Positions 36,543 through 46,538 of a DNA stretch of 64,000 nt are shown one piece after another. The position numbers were made by a program, and so were the translations under genes. Numbering within the stretch: position 1 is the first letter of the stretch; each line of letters begins with the position of its first letter. The stretch spans positions 62,001-126,000 of the forward strand of contig NZ_FNJJ01000004.1 of the NCBI RefSeq assembly GCF_900104265.1, read 5' to 3'. The notes beneath the pieces were generated by a model. The model made no database searches and was not told where the DNA came from. It saw only the letters and a program-made list of their open reading frames with translations. This stretch comes from Ectopseudomonas guguanensis. Lineage in GTDB: Bacteria; Pseudomonadota; Gammaproteobacteria; Pseudomonadales; Pseudomonadaceae.

Positions 36543-36639
36543 GAATAGGCCGCCCGCTTGGGGGACGAAAAAACAGGGGCGCGGATTATAGCGGAAATTG
36601 CTCAAGCTTTGACCAAAAATACTTCAACACTCACACAGC

Positions 36640-36686
36640 GCACCAAAATAGGTCTTTGCGATATTTTGCAGCCCTCAAATGGTGCA
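36640..36686 (+). promoter_or_regulatory. NtrC-binding half-sites upstream of glnA
   Basis: GCACCAAAATAGGT (36640-36653) matches the left half of the NtrC consensus GCACC-N5-GGTGC with a partial right half, and TGGTGCA (36680-36686) is a strong half-site. They lie about 75-120 bases upstream of the sigma-54 promoter, a usual enhancer distance. Confidence 0.6.
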
Positions 36687-36758
36687 AATATCCATGCGAA
36701 TTTGCCGTCCAGGCGGCGTAGCGCCTGAGTTTCGCGGCTTCTGCCCAATAAAGGGCAC

Positions 36759-36774
36759 TGGCATGCAATTTGCT
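36759..36774 (+). promoter_or_regulatory. Sigma-54 promoter of glnA
   Basis: TGGCATGCAATTTGCT matches the -24/-12 consensus TGGCAC-N5-TTGCW, with GG and GC separated by exactly ten bases. Transcription would start near 36785, about 87 bases before the glnA ATG. Confidence 0.88.
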
Positions 36775-36871
36775 CCCTTGTGAGGCAGGTCGCCCTGAAG
36801 GACTATCCCGCCGGGCTTCACCGCATATATCGGGGCTCCACGAAGCGAGCCTTTTCCACCTGGAGGACAAC

Positions 36872-38278
36872 ATGTCTAAGGCTGTTCAACTGATCAAAGA
36901 ACACGACGTGAAGTGGGTAGACCTGCGCTTCACCGACACCAAGGGCAAGCAGCACCACGTGACCATGCCGGCCCGTGACGCCCTGGACGAAGATTTCTTC
37001 GAGCACGGCAAGATGTTCGACGGCTCCTCCATCCATGGCTGGAAAGGCATCGAAGCCTCCGACATGATCCTGATGCCGGTGGACGACACCGCCGTGCTGG
37101 ACCCGTTCACCGAAGAACCGACCCTGATCCTGGTCTGCGACATCATCGAGCCGAGCACCATGCAGGGCTACGATCGCGACCCGCGCTCCATCGCCAAGCG
37201 CGCCGAAGAGTTCCTGAAAACCACCGGCATCGGTGACACCGTATTCGTAGGCCCGGAGCCCGAGTTCTTCATCTTCGACGAAGTGAAGTTCAAGTCCGAC
37301 ATCTCCGGCTCGATGTTCAAGATCTACTCCGAGCAAGGCTCCTGGATGACCGACGGCGATGTCGAAGGCGGCAACAAGGGCCACCGCCCGGCCGTCAAGG
37401 GCGGTTACTTCCCGGTTCCGCCGTGCGACCACGACCACGAAATCCGTACCGCCATGTGCAACGCCATGGAAGAGATGGGCCTGGTCGTCGAAGTGCACCA
37501 CCACGAAGTGGCCACTGCCGGTCAGAACGAAATCGGCGTGAAGTTCAACACCCTGGTGGCCAAGGCTGACGAAGTTCAGACCCTGAAGTACTGCGTGCAC
37601 AACGTCGCCGATGCCTACGGCAAGACCGCTACCTTCATGCCGAAGCCGCTGTATGGCGACAACGGTTCGGGCATGCACGTGCACATGTCGATCTCCAAGG
37701 ACGGCAAGAACACCTTCGCAGGCGAAGGCTATGCCGGTCTGTCCGAGACCGCTCTGTACTTCATCGGCGGCATCATCAAGCACGGTAAGGCCCTGAACGG
37801 CTTCACCAACCCGTCGACCAACTCCTACAAGCGTCTGGTTCCGGGCTTCGAAGCACCGGTCATGCTGGCCTACTCGGCTCGCAACCGCAGCGCCTCGATC
37901 CGCATCCCCTACGTTGCCAGCCCGAAAGCCCGCCGTATCGAAGCGCGCTTCCCGGACCCGGCTGCCAACCCCTACCTGGCCTTCGCTGCCCTGCTGATGG
38001 CCGGTATCGACGGTATCCAGAACAAGATCCACCCGGGCGATGCAGCCGACAAGAACCTGTACGATCTGCCGCCGGAAGAAGGCAAGCTGATCCCGCAGGT
38101 GTGCGGCAGCCTGAAGGAAGCCCTGGAAGAGCTGGACAAGGGCCGTGCGTTCCTGACCAAGGGCGGCGTGTTCTCCGACGACTTCATCGATGCCTACATC
38201 GAGCTGAAATCCGAAGAAGAAATCAAGGTGCGCACCTTCGTGCACCCGCTGGAATACGACCTGTACTACAGCGTCTAA
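36872..38278 (+). CDS. glnA: Glutamine synthetase type I
   Basis: Starting at '[20 protein letters not shown]' behind TGGAGGACAAC gives 468 residues, typical of GSI-beta. Visible motifs are '[18 protein letters not shown]', '[13 protein letters not shown]', '[17 protein letters not shown]' and the adenylylation site Tyr in '[12 protein letters not shown]'. The dodecamer makes glutamine from glutamate and ammonia. A longer in-frame TTG start at 36770 lies within the promoter and is rejected. The upstream sigma-54 promoter and NtrC sites indicate induction under nitrogen limitation. Confidence 0.97.
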   Translation: MSKAVQLIKEHDVKWVDLRFTDTKGKQHHVTMPARDALDEDFFEHGKMFDGSSIHGWKGIEASDMILMPVDDTAVLDPFTEEPTLILVCDIIEPSTMQGYDRDPRSIAKRAEEFLKTTGIGDTVFVGPEPEFFIFDEVKFKSDISGSMFKIYSEQGSWMTDGDVEGGNKGHRPAVKGGYFPVPPCDHDHEIRTAMCNAMEEMGLVVEVHHHEVATAGQNEIGVKFNTLVAKADEVQTLKYCVHNVADAYGKTATFMPKPLYGDNGSGMHVHMSISKDGKNTFAGEGYAGLSETALYFIGGIIKHGKALNGFTNPSTNSYKRLVPGFEAPVMLAYSARNRSASIRIPYVASPKARRIEARFPDPAANPYLAFAALLMAGIDGIQNKIHPGDAADKNLYDLPPEEGKLIPQVCGSLKEALEELDKGRAFLTKGGVFSDDFIDAYIELKSEEEIKVRTFVHPLEYDLYYSV

Positions 38279-38310
38279 GCCAGTTTGCGCCGCCTCATGC
38301 GGCGCGTTCG

Positions 38311-38346
38311 AAAGCCCCGCCCGGCTCTGCCTGGCGGGGCTTTTTT
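38311..38346 (+). terminator. Intrinsic terminator of glnA
   Basis: The arms AAAGCCCCGCC (38311-38321) and GGCGGGGCTTT (38333-38343) pair perfectly and run into TTTTTT. Confidence 0.92.
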
Positions 38347-38560
38347 CATTTCCCACCTGCAGGGTGCGCCGCGCGCACCGATAGCCACAGCGCCAGAGAG
38401 CCAGAGCGCCGGAGAATCTGCAGAATAGGATGCGCACAGCCTGGGCGGCCCCATGGCCCGAACCGATTTGTAGCCAAACATCACAGCCACGGCGCCCCGC
38501 GCTTGCCAGGAACCCATAGCAGTGCAAGGCTTAGGGCACCACCCGAGGAAGGACCGGCCC

Positions 38561-39127
38561 ATGCGCCCATTACTCGCCTGCCTGCTGCTCGTCCTGGCCC
38601 TGCCGGCCAGCGCGCAGATCTACAAGTACACCGACGCCAACGGCAATACGGTGTTCACCAACCAGCCGCCGGACGGTACGGCGGCCGAAAGCGTCGACCT
38701 GCCGCCGACCAATACGGTCGAGATGCAGACCCCCAAGATGCCGGCCGATGCCCCTGGCAACAGTTCGACGCAGAGCGAGGCGCCCTATTCGGTGCTGCGC
38801 CTGACCGGCATTCCGGACGAGGAAGCCATGCGCGCCAACAACGGCACCTTCATCGTCAGCGTCAGCATCGAGCCACGCCTGCAGCCGGGCCATCGCCTGC
38901 GCCTGATCCTCGACGGCGAGCCCTACGGCCAGGCGAGCAACGTACCCAGCCTGCAACTGACCAATGTCGACCGCGGCGAGCACAGCCTGGCGGTGGCGGT
39001 CGTCGCCGGCGAACGCATCGTCCAGCAGAGCGCCACCGAGACCTTCACCGTGCAGCGCATCAGCGTCAACAGCCCTGCCCGCCCCCCTGTAACGCCACCG
39101 CGTCCGACCCCAAGGCCTGCGAACTGA
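38561..39127 (+). CDS. Secreted DUF4124 protein, first tandem copy
   Basis: Starting at 'MRPLLACLLLVLALPASAQIY' behind GAGGAAGGA gives 188 residues. A signal peptide ends at Ala18, followed by the DUF4124 motif 'IYKYTDANGNTVFTNQPP'. A second beta-rich region has 'LQPGHRLRLILDGEPYGQ' and 'VDRGEHSLAVAVV'. No catalytic motif is seen. The next gene has the same two-part layout, so they are tandem paralogues. The position between glnA and ntrBC is also what I recall for other Pseudomonas. Function unknown; periplasmic location is inferred. Confidence 0.85.
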   Translation: MRPLLACLLLVLALPASAQIYKYTDANGNTVFTNQPPDGTAAESVDLPPTNTVEMQTPKMPADAPGNSSTQSEAPYSVLRLTGIPDEEAMRANNGTFIVSVSIEPRLQPGHRLRLILDGEPYGQASNVPSLQLTNVDRGEHSLAVAVVAGERIVQQSATETFTVQRISVNSPARPPVTPPRPTPRPAN

Positions 39128-39132
39128 TCACG

Positions 39133-39747
39133 ATGCGTACATTGCTGCTCTGCCTGCTGCTCATCACCCAAGCAGCTTCGGCTCAGGTCTACACCTACAT
39201 CGACGCGGAAGGTAACCGCGTATTCACCGACAAACCCCGCAGCAGCAATGCCGAGCGGGTAATGCTGGCGCCTTCCAACAGCGTGCAGCTGAACCAGCCC
39301 AAACCCACGGTGCACATGGCCCCGCCTGCCGTGACCAAACCGACCGTGCACTACCAGCTGCTGCGTATCCTCGTGCCTGAGCCGGACGCCTCGATCCACA
39401 ACGGTTCCGGGGACATGATCGTCACCCTCAGCAGCGAGCCGGGCCTGCTGCCCGGCCACAGCTACCGGCTGCTGCTCGACGGCGAACCGCAGGGTGAAAC
39501 CAGCCGCAGCCCGGTGTTCTCCCTGCGCCATGTCGATCGCGGCACGCACCAACTGGTGGCGGAAATCATCGATTCGGCGGGCCTCATCGTCGAGCGCACC
39601 CCCGCGCAGCCCTTCCACATGCACCGCATGACCCTGGCGCAGAAGCGCAAGATCAATCCCTGCAAGAAGGACGACTACGGCGTTCGCCCCGAATGCCCGC
39701 TGAAGGACAAGCCCAAGGAAGACGTCAGCATCCTTCCGTTCTTCTGA
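39133..39747 (+). CDS. Secreted DUF4124 protein, second tandem copy
   Basis: The 204-residue protein starts five bases after the first copy ends. It has a signal peptide ('MRTLLLCLLLITQAASAQ'), the DUF4124 opening 'VYTYIDAEGNRVFTDKPR', and the second domain 'LLPGHSYRLLLDGEPQGE' with 'VDRGTHQLVAEIIDSAG'. The C-terminus adds a Lys/Asp-rich tail with two cysteines. The clear parallel with the preceding gene shows duplication. An NtrC site begins ten bases after its stop. Confidence 0.85.
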   Translation: MRTLLLCLLLITQAASAQVYTYIDAEGNRVFTDKPRSSNAERVMLAPSNSVQLNQPKPTVHMAPPAVTKPTVHYQLLRILVPEPDASIHNGSGDMIVTLSSEPGLLPGHSYRLLLDGEPQGETSRSPVFSLRHVDRGTHQLVAEIIDSAGLIVERTPAQPFHMHRMTLAQKRKINPCKKDDYGVRPECPLKDKPKEDVSILPFF

Positions 39748-39756
39748 AACAGTCGA

Positions 39757-39775
39757 TTGCACCTTAATGGTGCAA
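39757..39775 (+). promoter_or_regulatory. Perfect NtrC-binding palindrome upstream of ntrB
   Basis: TTGCACCTTAATGGTGCAA is a perfect inverted repeat matching TGCACC-N5-GGTGCA. A further half-site, GCACCA, follows at about 39782. The site lies about 195 bases upstream of the ntrB sigma-54 promoter and supports autoregulation by NtrC. Confidence 0.9.
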
Positions 39776-39965
39776 TCGAACGCACCACCTCCTAAGCTCT
39801 CCCTGTTTTGGGTCGCTTTTCGCCGCCCAGCCTTGTCGCAGCACCCGCAAGACCCGAGCAGGTCGCGTCACAAATAGCCGCAAGCCATTTTTGGCGCCCC
39901 GTACGACGGCCCAAAGAAGGGCCGCCAGGGAGGCAGATCACAAAAAATGCGTCTTTTCGGGGCCT

Positions 39966-39981
39966 TGGTTTGCTTCTTGCA
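39966..39981 (+). promoter_or_regulatory. Sigma-54 promoter of ntrBC
   Basis: TGGTTTGCTTCTTGCA keeps the GG and GC dinucleotides with ten bases between them and a perfect TTGCA -12 element. The -24 element is weaker (TGGTTT). It lies 31 bases before the ntrB ATG. Confidence 0.7.
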
Positions 39982-40012
39982 TTTTCCTGCCCATCGCCGG
40001 AACGCACTGCCT

Positions 40013-41097
40013 ATGACCATCAACGACGCGCTGCACCGCCTGCTACTCGACAACCTGACCACCGCCACCCTGCTGCTCAACAGCCAGTTGTGCCTTGAGT
40101 ACATGAACCCGGCGGCGGAAATGCTCCTGGCCGTCAGCGGCCAGCGCAGCCACGGTCAGTTCATCAGCGACCTGTTCACCGAATCGCCCGAAGCACTGTC
40201 ATCCTTGCGCCAGGCGGTGGAGCAGGCGCATCCGTTCAACAAGCGTGAAGCGGTGCTGACCTCGGTCACCGGCCAGACGCTGACCGTGGACTACGCGGTG
40301 ACGCCGCTGTTCAGCAAGGGCGAGACCCTGCTGCTGCTGGAAGTGCACCCACGCGACCGCCTGCTGCGCATCACCAAGGAAGAGGCGCAGCTGTCCAAGC
40401 AGGAGACCACCAAACTGCTGGTGCGCGGCCTGGCCCACGAGATCAAGAATCCGCTCGGCGGCATCCGTGGCGCCGCCCAGCTGCTATCGCGCGAGCTGCC
40501 CAACGAAGAGCTCAAGGACTACACCAACGTCATCATCGAAGAGGCCGACCGCCTGCGTAACCTGGTCGACCGCATGCTCGGCTCGAACAAGCTGCCGTCG
40601 CTGGCGATGACCAACGTGCACGAGGTGCTCGAGCGCGTCGCCAACCTGATCGAGGCGGAAGCGCAAGGCAGCATCACGTTGGTGCGCGACTATGACCCAA
40701 GCATCCCGGACCTGCTGATCGACCGCGAGCAGATGATCCAGGCCGTACTCAACATCGTGCGGAACGCCATGCAGGCCATCGCCGGGCAGAAGCACGACAT
40801 GGGGCTTGGGCGCATCAGCCTGCGCACCCGTACCCTGCGCCAGTTCACCATCGGCCACACGCGCCACCGCCTGGTGGTCAAGGTCGAGATCATCGACAAC
40901 GGCCCCGGCATTCCGCCGGAGCTGCAGGAAACCATCTTCTATCCCATGGTCAGCGGGCGTGCCGACGGCACCGGCCTGGGCCTGGCCATCACCCAGAACA
41001 TCATCAGTCAGCACCAGGGCCTGATCGAGTGCGAGAGCCACCCCGGCCACACCGTGTTCTCGATCTTCCTGCCGCTGGAACAAGGAGCGCCCACGCC

Positions 41098-41101
<4 letters not shown>
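40013..41101 (+). CDS. ntrB: Nitrogen regulation histidine kinase NtrB
   Basis: Starting at 'MTINDALHRLLLDNLTTATL' gives 362 residues. A PAS domain (about 10-110) is followed by the H-box 'RGLAHEIKNPLGGIRGAAQLL' and the ATPase domain with 'NIVRNAMQAI', 'DNGPGIPPELQETIFYPMVS' and 'GTGLGLAITQNIISQH'. It is cytosolic, controlled by PII proteins, and phosphorylates NtrC. Its stop overlaps the ntrC start (ATGA). The upstream NtrC palindrome and sigma-54 promoter suggest transcription independent of glnA. Confidence 0.96.
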
Positions 41102-42531
<1,430 letters not shown>

Positions 42532-42548
42532 TCCCGCCAGCATTACGA

Positions 42549-42576
42549 AAAAGGGCATCCCATGGGATGCCCTTTT
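42549..42576. terminator. Bidirectional terminator between ntrC and the TM2 gene
   Basis: A 13-base perfect stem, AAAAGGGCATCCC and GGGATGCCCTTTT, with a two-base loop has U-runs on both strands, serving ntrC and the convergent TM2 gene. Confidence 0.9.
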
Positions 42577-42583
42577 CATTTCC

Positions 42584-42636
42584 CCGGATTGCATCCGGGC
42601 TACGACGCGACGCCCGTAGGGTGCGCCGTGCGCACC
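42584..42636. repeat. Adjacent copies of two extragenic repeat families
   Basis: A GGATTGCATCCGGGCTACG copy (about 42586-42604) is directly followed by a GTAGGGTGCGCCGTGCGCAC copy (42616-42635). Both lie between the convergent ntrC and TM2 genes. Confidence 0.85.
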
Positions 42637-42655
42637 GCCAATTGTCGCCGCCCGA

Positions 42656-43054
42656 TCAACCGCGCTGCGCGTTCTTGATCGAGATCTGCGTATTGAGCGT
42701 CCAGAAGTCGTAGAGCACGCCGATCAGGAACAGGCCGCCGGTCAGCAGGTAGAGGATCCCGGTGATCCACTTGCCCTGATACATGCGGTGCACCCCGAAC
42801 ACGCCGAGGAAGGTCAGCAGGATCCAGGCGACGTTGTAGTCGGTATCGCCGGCGGTGAAGCGCAGGTCCGCCTCGCGATCCATCGAGGGGATCAGGAACA
42901 GGTCGATGATCCAGCCGATGAACAGCAGACCGAGGGTGAAGAACCAGATGGTGCCGGTCACCGGCTTGCCGTAATAGAAACGGTGCGAACCGAGAAAACC
43001 GAAGATCCACAGCAGGTAGCCGATCAGCTTGCTATGGGTGTCCTGTCGTTGCAT
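42656..43054 (-). CDS. TM2-domain membrane protein
   Basis: Starting at 'MQRQDTHSKLIGYLLWIFGF' (43054) behind AAGGAG gives 132 residues. It contains two TM2 units: 'GFLGSHRFYYGKPVTGTIWF' with a following hydrophobic pair, and 'GVFGVHRMYQGKWITGILYL' with 'LTGGLFLIGVLYDFWTLN'. Four membrane helices are likely. TM2 proteins are widespread and poorly understood. It is divergent from the SOS radical-SAM operon; an upstream frame extension to 43339 is not supported. Confidence 0.9.
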   Translation of the reverse strand: MQRQDTHSKLIGYLLWIFGFLGSHRFYYGKPVTGTIWFFTLGLLFIGWIIDLFLIPSMDREADLRFTAGDTDYNVAWILLTFLGVFGVHRMYQGKWITGILYLLTGGLFLIGVLYDFWTLNTQISIKNAQRG

Positions 43055-43166
43055 GGCGAACTCCTTGTGCGAGATGCAGCTATGACGCTGCGCGCCGAGT
43101 GAAGGTTTCATCTGCGGCGAGGCGGTGCAACTCAACGAATGGCTTGATAGCTGTACGACGCCCATA

Positions 43167-43186
43167 TACTGTATAAAAAAACAGTA
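43167..43186 (+). promoter_or_regulatory. LexA (SOS) box upstream of the radical-SAM repair pair
   Basis: TACTGTATAAAAAAACAGTA matches the extended LexA operator almost exactly, with symmetric TACTGT and ACAGTA arms. It ends 15 bases before the ATG at 43202. I recall PA0069, the P. aeruginosa homologue of the next gene, as a LexA target. Confidence 0.93.
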
Positions 43187-43201
43187 TAGATATCGCCTGC
43201 C

Positions 43202-44413
43202 ATGCAATTGATCGACAAGCTCACCATCCTCGCCGACGCCGCCAAGTACGATGCCTCCTGCGCCAGCAGCGGCGCGCCCAAGCGCAGCTCCAAGGGCAAG
43301 GACGGCATCGGCTCGACCAACGGCATGGGCATCTGCCACAGCTACACGCCGGACGGGCGCTGCGTGGCGCTGCTGAAGATCCTGCTGACCAACTTCTGCC
43401 TGTACGACTGCCAGTACTGCATCAACCGCCGCTCCAGCGACGTGCCACGGGCGCGCTTCACCCCCGAGGAAGTGGTCACCCTGACCCTGGACTTCTACAA
43501 ACGCAACTGCATCAGCGGCCTGTTCCTCAGCTCAGGCATCATCCGCTCGGCCGACTACACCATGGAGCAGCTGATCCGCGTCGCCAAGCTGCTGCGCCAG
43601 GAGCACCAGTTCCGCGGCTACATTCATCTGAAGACCATCCCCGATGCGGCACCGGAGCTGATCGCCGAGGCCGGGCTGTATGCCGACCGCCTCAGCGTCA
43701 ATATCGAACTGCCCACCGAGACCAGCCTGGTGCGCCTGGCGCCGGAAAAGAACGTCGACAGCATTCACCAGGCCATGCACAGCATCCACCAGGGCGAACG
43801 CGAGGCCCAGGAAGAACGCCGCGCGCCGCGCTTCGCCCCGGCCGGGCAGAGCACGCAGATGATCGTCGGCGCCGACGCCACCGACGACAGCACCATCCTG
43901 CACAACGCGCAGAGCCTGTATCAGGACTATCGCCTGCGCCGCGTCTACTACTCGGCCTTCAGCCCCATCCCGCAAAGCCCGAAAACCGTGCCGTTCGAGG
44001 CACCGCCCCTGCTGCGCGAGCATCGCCTCTACCAGGCCGATTTCCTTATGCGCGGCTACGGATTCAGCGCCACGGAGCTATTGGCCGGCCCCGGCAACCT
44101 GGCGCTGGATATCGACCCCAAGCTGGCCTGGGCCCTGGCAAACCGCGAGCAGTTCCCGGTGGACCTGAACCGCGCCGACGAGTCGCTGATCGCCCGCGTG
44201 CCCGGTATCGGCGTACTCAGCGCCAGGCGCCTGGGCGCGCTGCGGCGAGAACGGCGCATCCGCTATGAGGATCTGACCCGCCTGCGCTGCGTGCTGGAAA
44301 AGGCCAAGCCCTTCATCGTCACTCAGGATTACCGGCCACCGCGGGCCGAACACGAATCCCAGGTGCTGCGCCAGCAGTTGCGCGACACCCCGGCGCAGAT
44401 GGCCCTGTGGTGA
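43202..44413 (+). CDS. Putative DNA modification/repair radical-SAM protein
   Basis: The 403-residue protein has the radical-SAM cysteines in 'LLTNFCLYDCQYCINRRS' (CX3CX2C, about residues 64-71) and ends in helix-hairpin-helix DNA-binding motifs ('VDLNRADESLIARVPGIGVL' followed by 'RRLGALR'). This is the family annotated as a putative DNA modification/repair protein, related in layout to spore photoproduct lyase and always paired with the next gene. The biochemical reaction is not established. The strong LexA box places it in the SOS response. Its stop overlaps the next start (TGATG). Confidence 0.92.
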   Translation: MQLIDKLTILADAAKYDASCASSGAPKRSSKGKDGIGSTNGMGICHSYTPDGRCVALLKILLTNFCLYDCQYCINRRSSDVPRARFTPEEVVTLTLDFYKRNCISGLFLSSGIIRSADYTMEQLIRVAKLLRQEHQFRGYIHLKTIPDAAPELIAEAGLYADRLSVNIELPTETSLVRLAPEKNVDSIHQAMHSIHQGEREAQEERRAPRFAPAGQSTQMIVGADATDDSTILHNAQSLYQDYRLRRVYYSAFSPIPQSPKTVPFEAPPLLREHRLYQADFLMRGYGFSATELLAGPGNLALDIDPKLAWALANREQFPVDLNRADESLIARVPGIGVLSARRLGALRRERRIRYEDLTRLRCVLEKAKPFIVTQDYRPPRAEHESQVLRQQLRDTPAQMALW

Positions 44414-45300
44414 TGCACAGCCTGCGCTTCGACGGCACCTTCGCCACCTGGCGCCAGGCCGCGCGCCGCGCATTGTTGCAAGGCCTGGCACCGCATCAGC
44501 TGCAGTGGCTGGACGAAGAAGCGGCGCCCGGCCTGTTCGATCAACCCGCCGAACGCGCGCCGGAACCCAATGGTCGCCTGCGCGTATCGCCCGAACTGCT
44601 GGAGCTGCTGGAAAGCGCCGCGCAGTACTGCGGCGAGGAGCGCTGGAGCCTGCTCTACCGCGTGCTCTGGCGCTTCGTGCAGGGCGAGCGCAGCGCGGTG
44701 CTGGCCGGCGATCCCGACGGTAGCGAGCTGCATCGGCGACTCAAGGCGGTGCGCCGCGAGGCGCATCACCTGCATGCCTTCGTGCGCTTTCAGCCAAGCA
44801 AGGCGCAGGGCGCGCCGGATTTCGTCGCCTGGTTCGAGCCGGCGCACGACATCCTGGCGTCGGCCAGCGGCCATTTCGCCGAGCGCCTGGGCAAGCACAG
44901 TTGGCTGATCGCCACGCCGCGCGATGGCGTGTTCTGGGATGGCCAGCGTCTACAGCACGAGCGCCACTGCCCGGTGCAGTGGCAAGCCTGGGCACGGCAG
45001 CCCGAGGATGATGGCCAGGCCCTTTGGCGCGCCTATTACGGCAGCACCTTCAACCCGGCGCGCCTTAACCGCACGGTGATGCAGCAGCATTTGCCAGTGC
45101 GCTTCTGGAAGCACCTGCCGGAAGGCCCGCTGATTCCGCAACTGATGAGCGAAGCGCGCGCCGGCGCGCAGCGCGATGGCCAGGCATTGGTGCTGGCCGG
45201 CAGAAAGGGCAAACGCATCGCCCAGATAAACGAAGGGGACGCAGTGCGTCCCCCGTCAGGCAGCGTCAGCGGAAGCGACGCCCCGGATCTTCCTCGCTGA
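44413..45300 (+). CDS. DNA-metabolism partner protein of the radical-SAM enzyme (TIGR03915-like)
   Basis: Starting at 'MHSLRFDGTFATWRQAARRA' overlapping the upstream stop gives 295 residues. The conserved core includes 'LLYRVLWRFVQGER', 'KAVRREAHHLHAFVRFQ' and 'APDFVAWFEPAHDIL', then 'WLIATPRDGVFWDGQ' and 'YYGSTFNPARLN'. These features define the partner family of the SOS radical-SAM protein; some members are fused to uracil-DNA-glycosylase-like domains, which is not seen here. The last 35 bases overlap the pilU 3' end on the opposite strand, and the C-terminal ~25 residues look unconserved. Confidence 0.88.
   Translation: MHSLRFDGTFATWRQAARRALLQGLAPHQLQWLDEEAAPGLFDQPAERAPEPNGRLRVSPELLELLESAAQYCGEERWSLLYRVLWRFVQGERSAVLAGDPDGSELHRRLKAVRREAHHLHAFVRFQPSKAQGAPDFVAWFEPAHDILASASGHFAERLGKHSWLIATPRDGVFWDGQRLQHERHCPVQWQAWARQPEDDGQALWRAYYGSTFNPARLNRTVMQQHLPVRFWKHLPEGPLIPQLMSEARAGAQRDGQALVLAGRKGKRIAQINEGDAVRPPSGSVSGSDAPDLPR
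45236..45254 (-). terminator. Terminator-like hairpin for pilU inside the convergent gene
   Basis: GGGGACGCAGTGCGTCCCC is a near-perfect palindrome within the last codons of the plus-strand gene. On the minus strand it follows the pilU stop by 11 bases and is followed by TTCGTTTAT. Confidence 0.6.
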
Positions 45301-46411
45301 CCTCCAGCGCCAGGCCCTGGGCCATGCTGGTCAGGTGATCGCCGTCGGTTTCCGAACCGAGCTTGATCATCAGGCGCAGGTCGTTGGCCGAGTCGGCGTA
45401 GAGCAGCGCGTCTTCATAAGTGATCTCGCCCTGGGTGTAGAGGTTGTACAGCGCCTGGTCGAAGGTCTGCATGCCCTGCTCGGTGGAGCGTTTCATCAGG
45501 CCCTTGAGCTCGTGCACCTCTCCCTTGCGGATCAGGTCGGCGGCCAGCGGGGTGTTGATCAGCACCTCGATCACCGCGCGACGGCCCTTGCCGTCCGGGG
45601 TCGGCACCAGCTGCTGGGCGACGATGGCCTTGAGGTTGAGCGACAGGTCCATCCACACCTGGTTCTGCCGGTCGGCCGGGAAGAAGTTGATGATGCGATC
45701 CAGCGCCTGGTTGGCGTTGTTGGCGTGCAGGGTGGCCAGGCACAGGTGACCGGTTTCGGCGAAGGCCACGGCATGGTCCATGGTCTCGCGGGTCCGCACC
45801 TCACCGATGAGGATCACGTCCGGCGCCTGACGCAGGGTGTTCTTCAGCGCCACCTCGAAAGACTCGGTGTCGATGCCCACCTCGCGCTGGGTGACGATGC
45901 AGTTCTGGTGCTGGTGGATGTATTCGATCGGGTCTTCGATGGAGATGATGTGGCCGCTGCTGTTCTTGTTGCGGTAGCCGATCATCGCCGCCAGCGAGGT
46001 GGACTTGCCGGTACCGGTGGCACCGACGAACAGCACCAGGCCGCGCTTGGTCAGCGCCAGCTTCTTGAGAATCTCCGGCAGCTTGAGGTCGTCGATGGTG
46101 GGGATGTTGGTCTCGATGCGGCGCAGCACCATGCCCACCAGGTTGCGCTGGTAGAAGGCACTGACGCGGAAACGACCGATGCCACGGGCGCTGATGGCGA
46201 AGTTGCACTCGTGGTTCTCGGCAAAGTCGCGGCGCTGCGCTTCGTTCATCACACCCAGCACGGTTTCGCGGGTCTGCTCCGGCGACATGGCGTTCTTGGT
46301 CACCGGCATGATCTTGCCATTGACCTTCATCGACGGCGGCACGCCGGCGGTGATGAACAGGTCGGAACCGCCTTTTTCGACCATCAGGCGCAACAGTTTT
46401 TCGAATTCCAT
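45266..46411 (-). CDS. pilU: Type IV pilus retraction ATPase accessory protein PilU
   Basis: Starting at 'MEFEKLLRLMVEKGGSDLFI' (46411) gives 381 residues. The PilT-type ATPase motifs are Walker A 'GATGTGKSTSLAAMIG', the Asp box 'IISIEDPIEYIHQHQNC', Walker B 'APDVILIGEVRTRETMDH' and the His box 'ETGHLCLATLHANNANQ'. PilU works with PilT to retract type IV pili under load in twitching motility. It follows pilT on the same strand across a REP-containing gap of 127 bases. Confidence 0.95.
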   Translation of the reverse strand: MEFEKLLRLMVEKGGSDLFITAGVPPSMKVNGKIMPVTKNAMSPEQTRETVLGVMNEAQRRDFAENHECNFAISARGIGRFRVSAFYQRNLVGMVLRRIETNIPTIDDLKLPEILKKLALTKRGLVLFVGATGTGKSTSLAAMIGYRNKNSSGHIISIEDPIEYIHQHQNCIVTQREVGIDTESFEVALKNTLRQAPDVILIGEVRTRETMDHAVAFAETGHLCLATLHANNANQALDRIINFFPADRQNQVWMDLSLNLKAIVAQQLVPTPDGKGRRAVIEVLINTPLAADLIRKGEVHELKGLMKRSTEQGMQTFDQALYNLYTQGEITYEDALLYADSANDLRLMIKLGSETDGDHLTSMAQGLALEVSEEDPGRRFR

Positions 46412-46464
46412 CGTCGTTCTCGCAGCTTCGTGTGCAATGCCGTTCGGCAGCCGTCTGCCTAATC

Positions 46465-46530
46465 GTAGGAGCGAGCTCTGCTCGCGAACAGGGTGAAGCC
46501 AAAAGCTTCGCGAGCAGGGCTCGCTCCTAC
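46465..46530. repeat. Classic Pseudomonas REP doublet between pilT and pilU
   Basis: Two inverted units, GTAGGAGCGAGCTCTGCTCG (from 46465) and CGAGCAGGGCTCGCTCCTAC (to 46530), flank an AAAGC-containing spacer. The sequence is the well-known Pseudomonas REP type. Confidence 0.9.
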
Positions 46531-46538
46531 ACCAGTTC

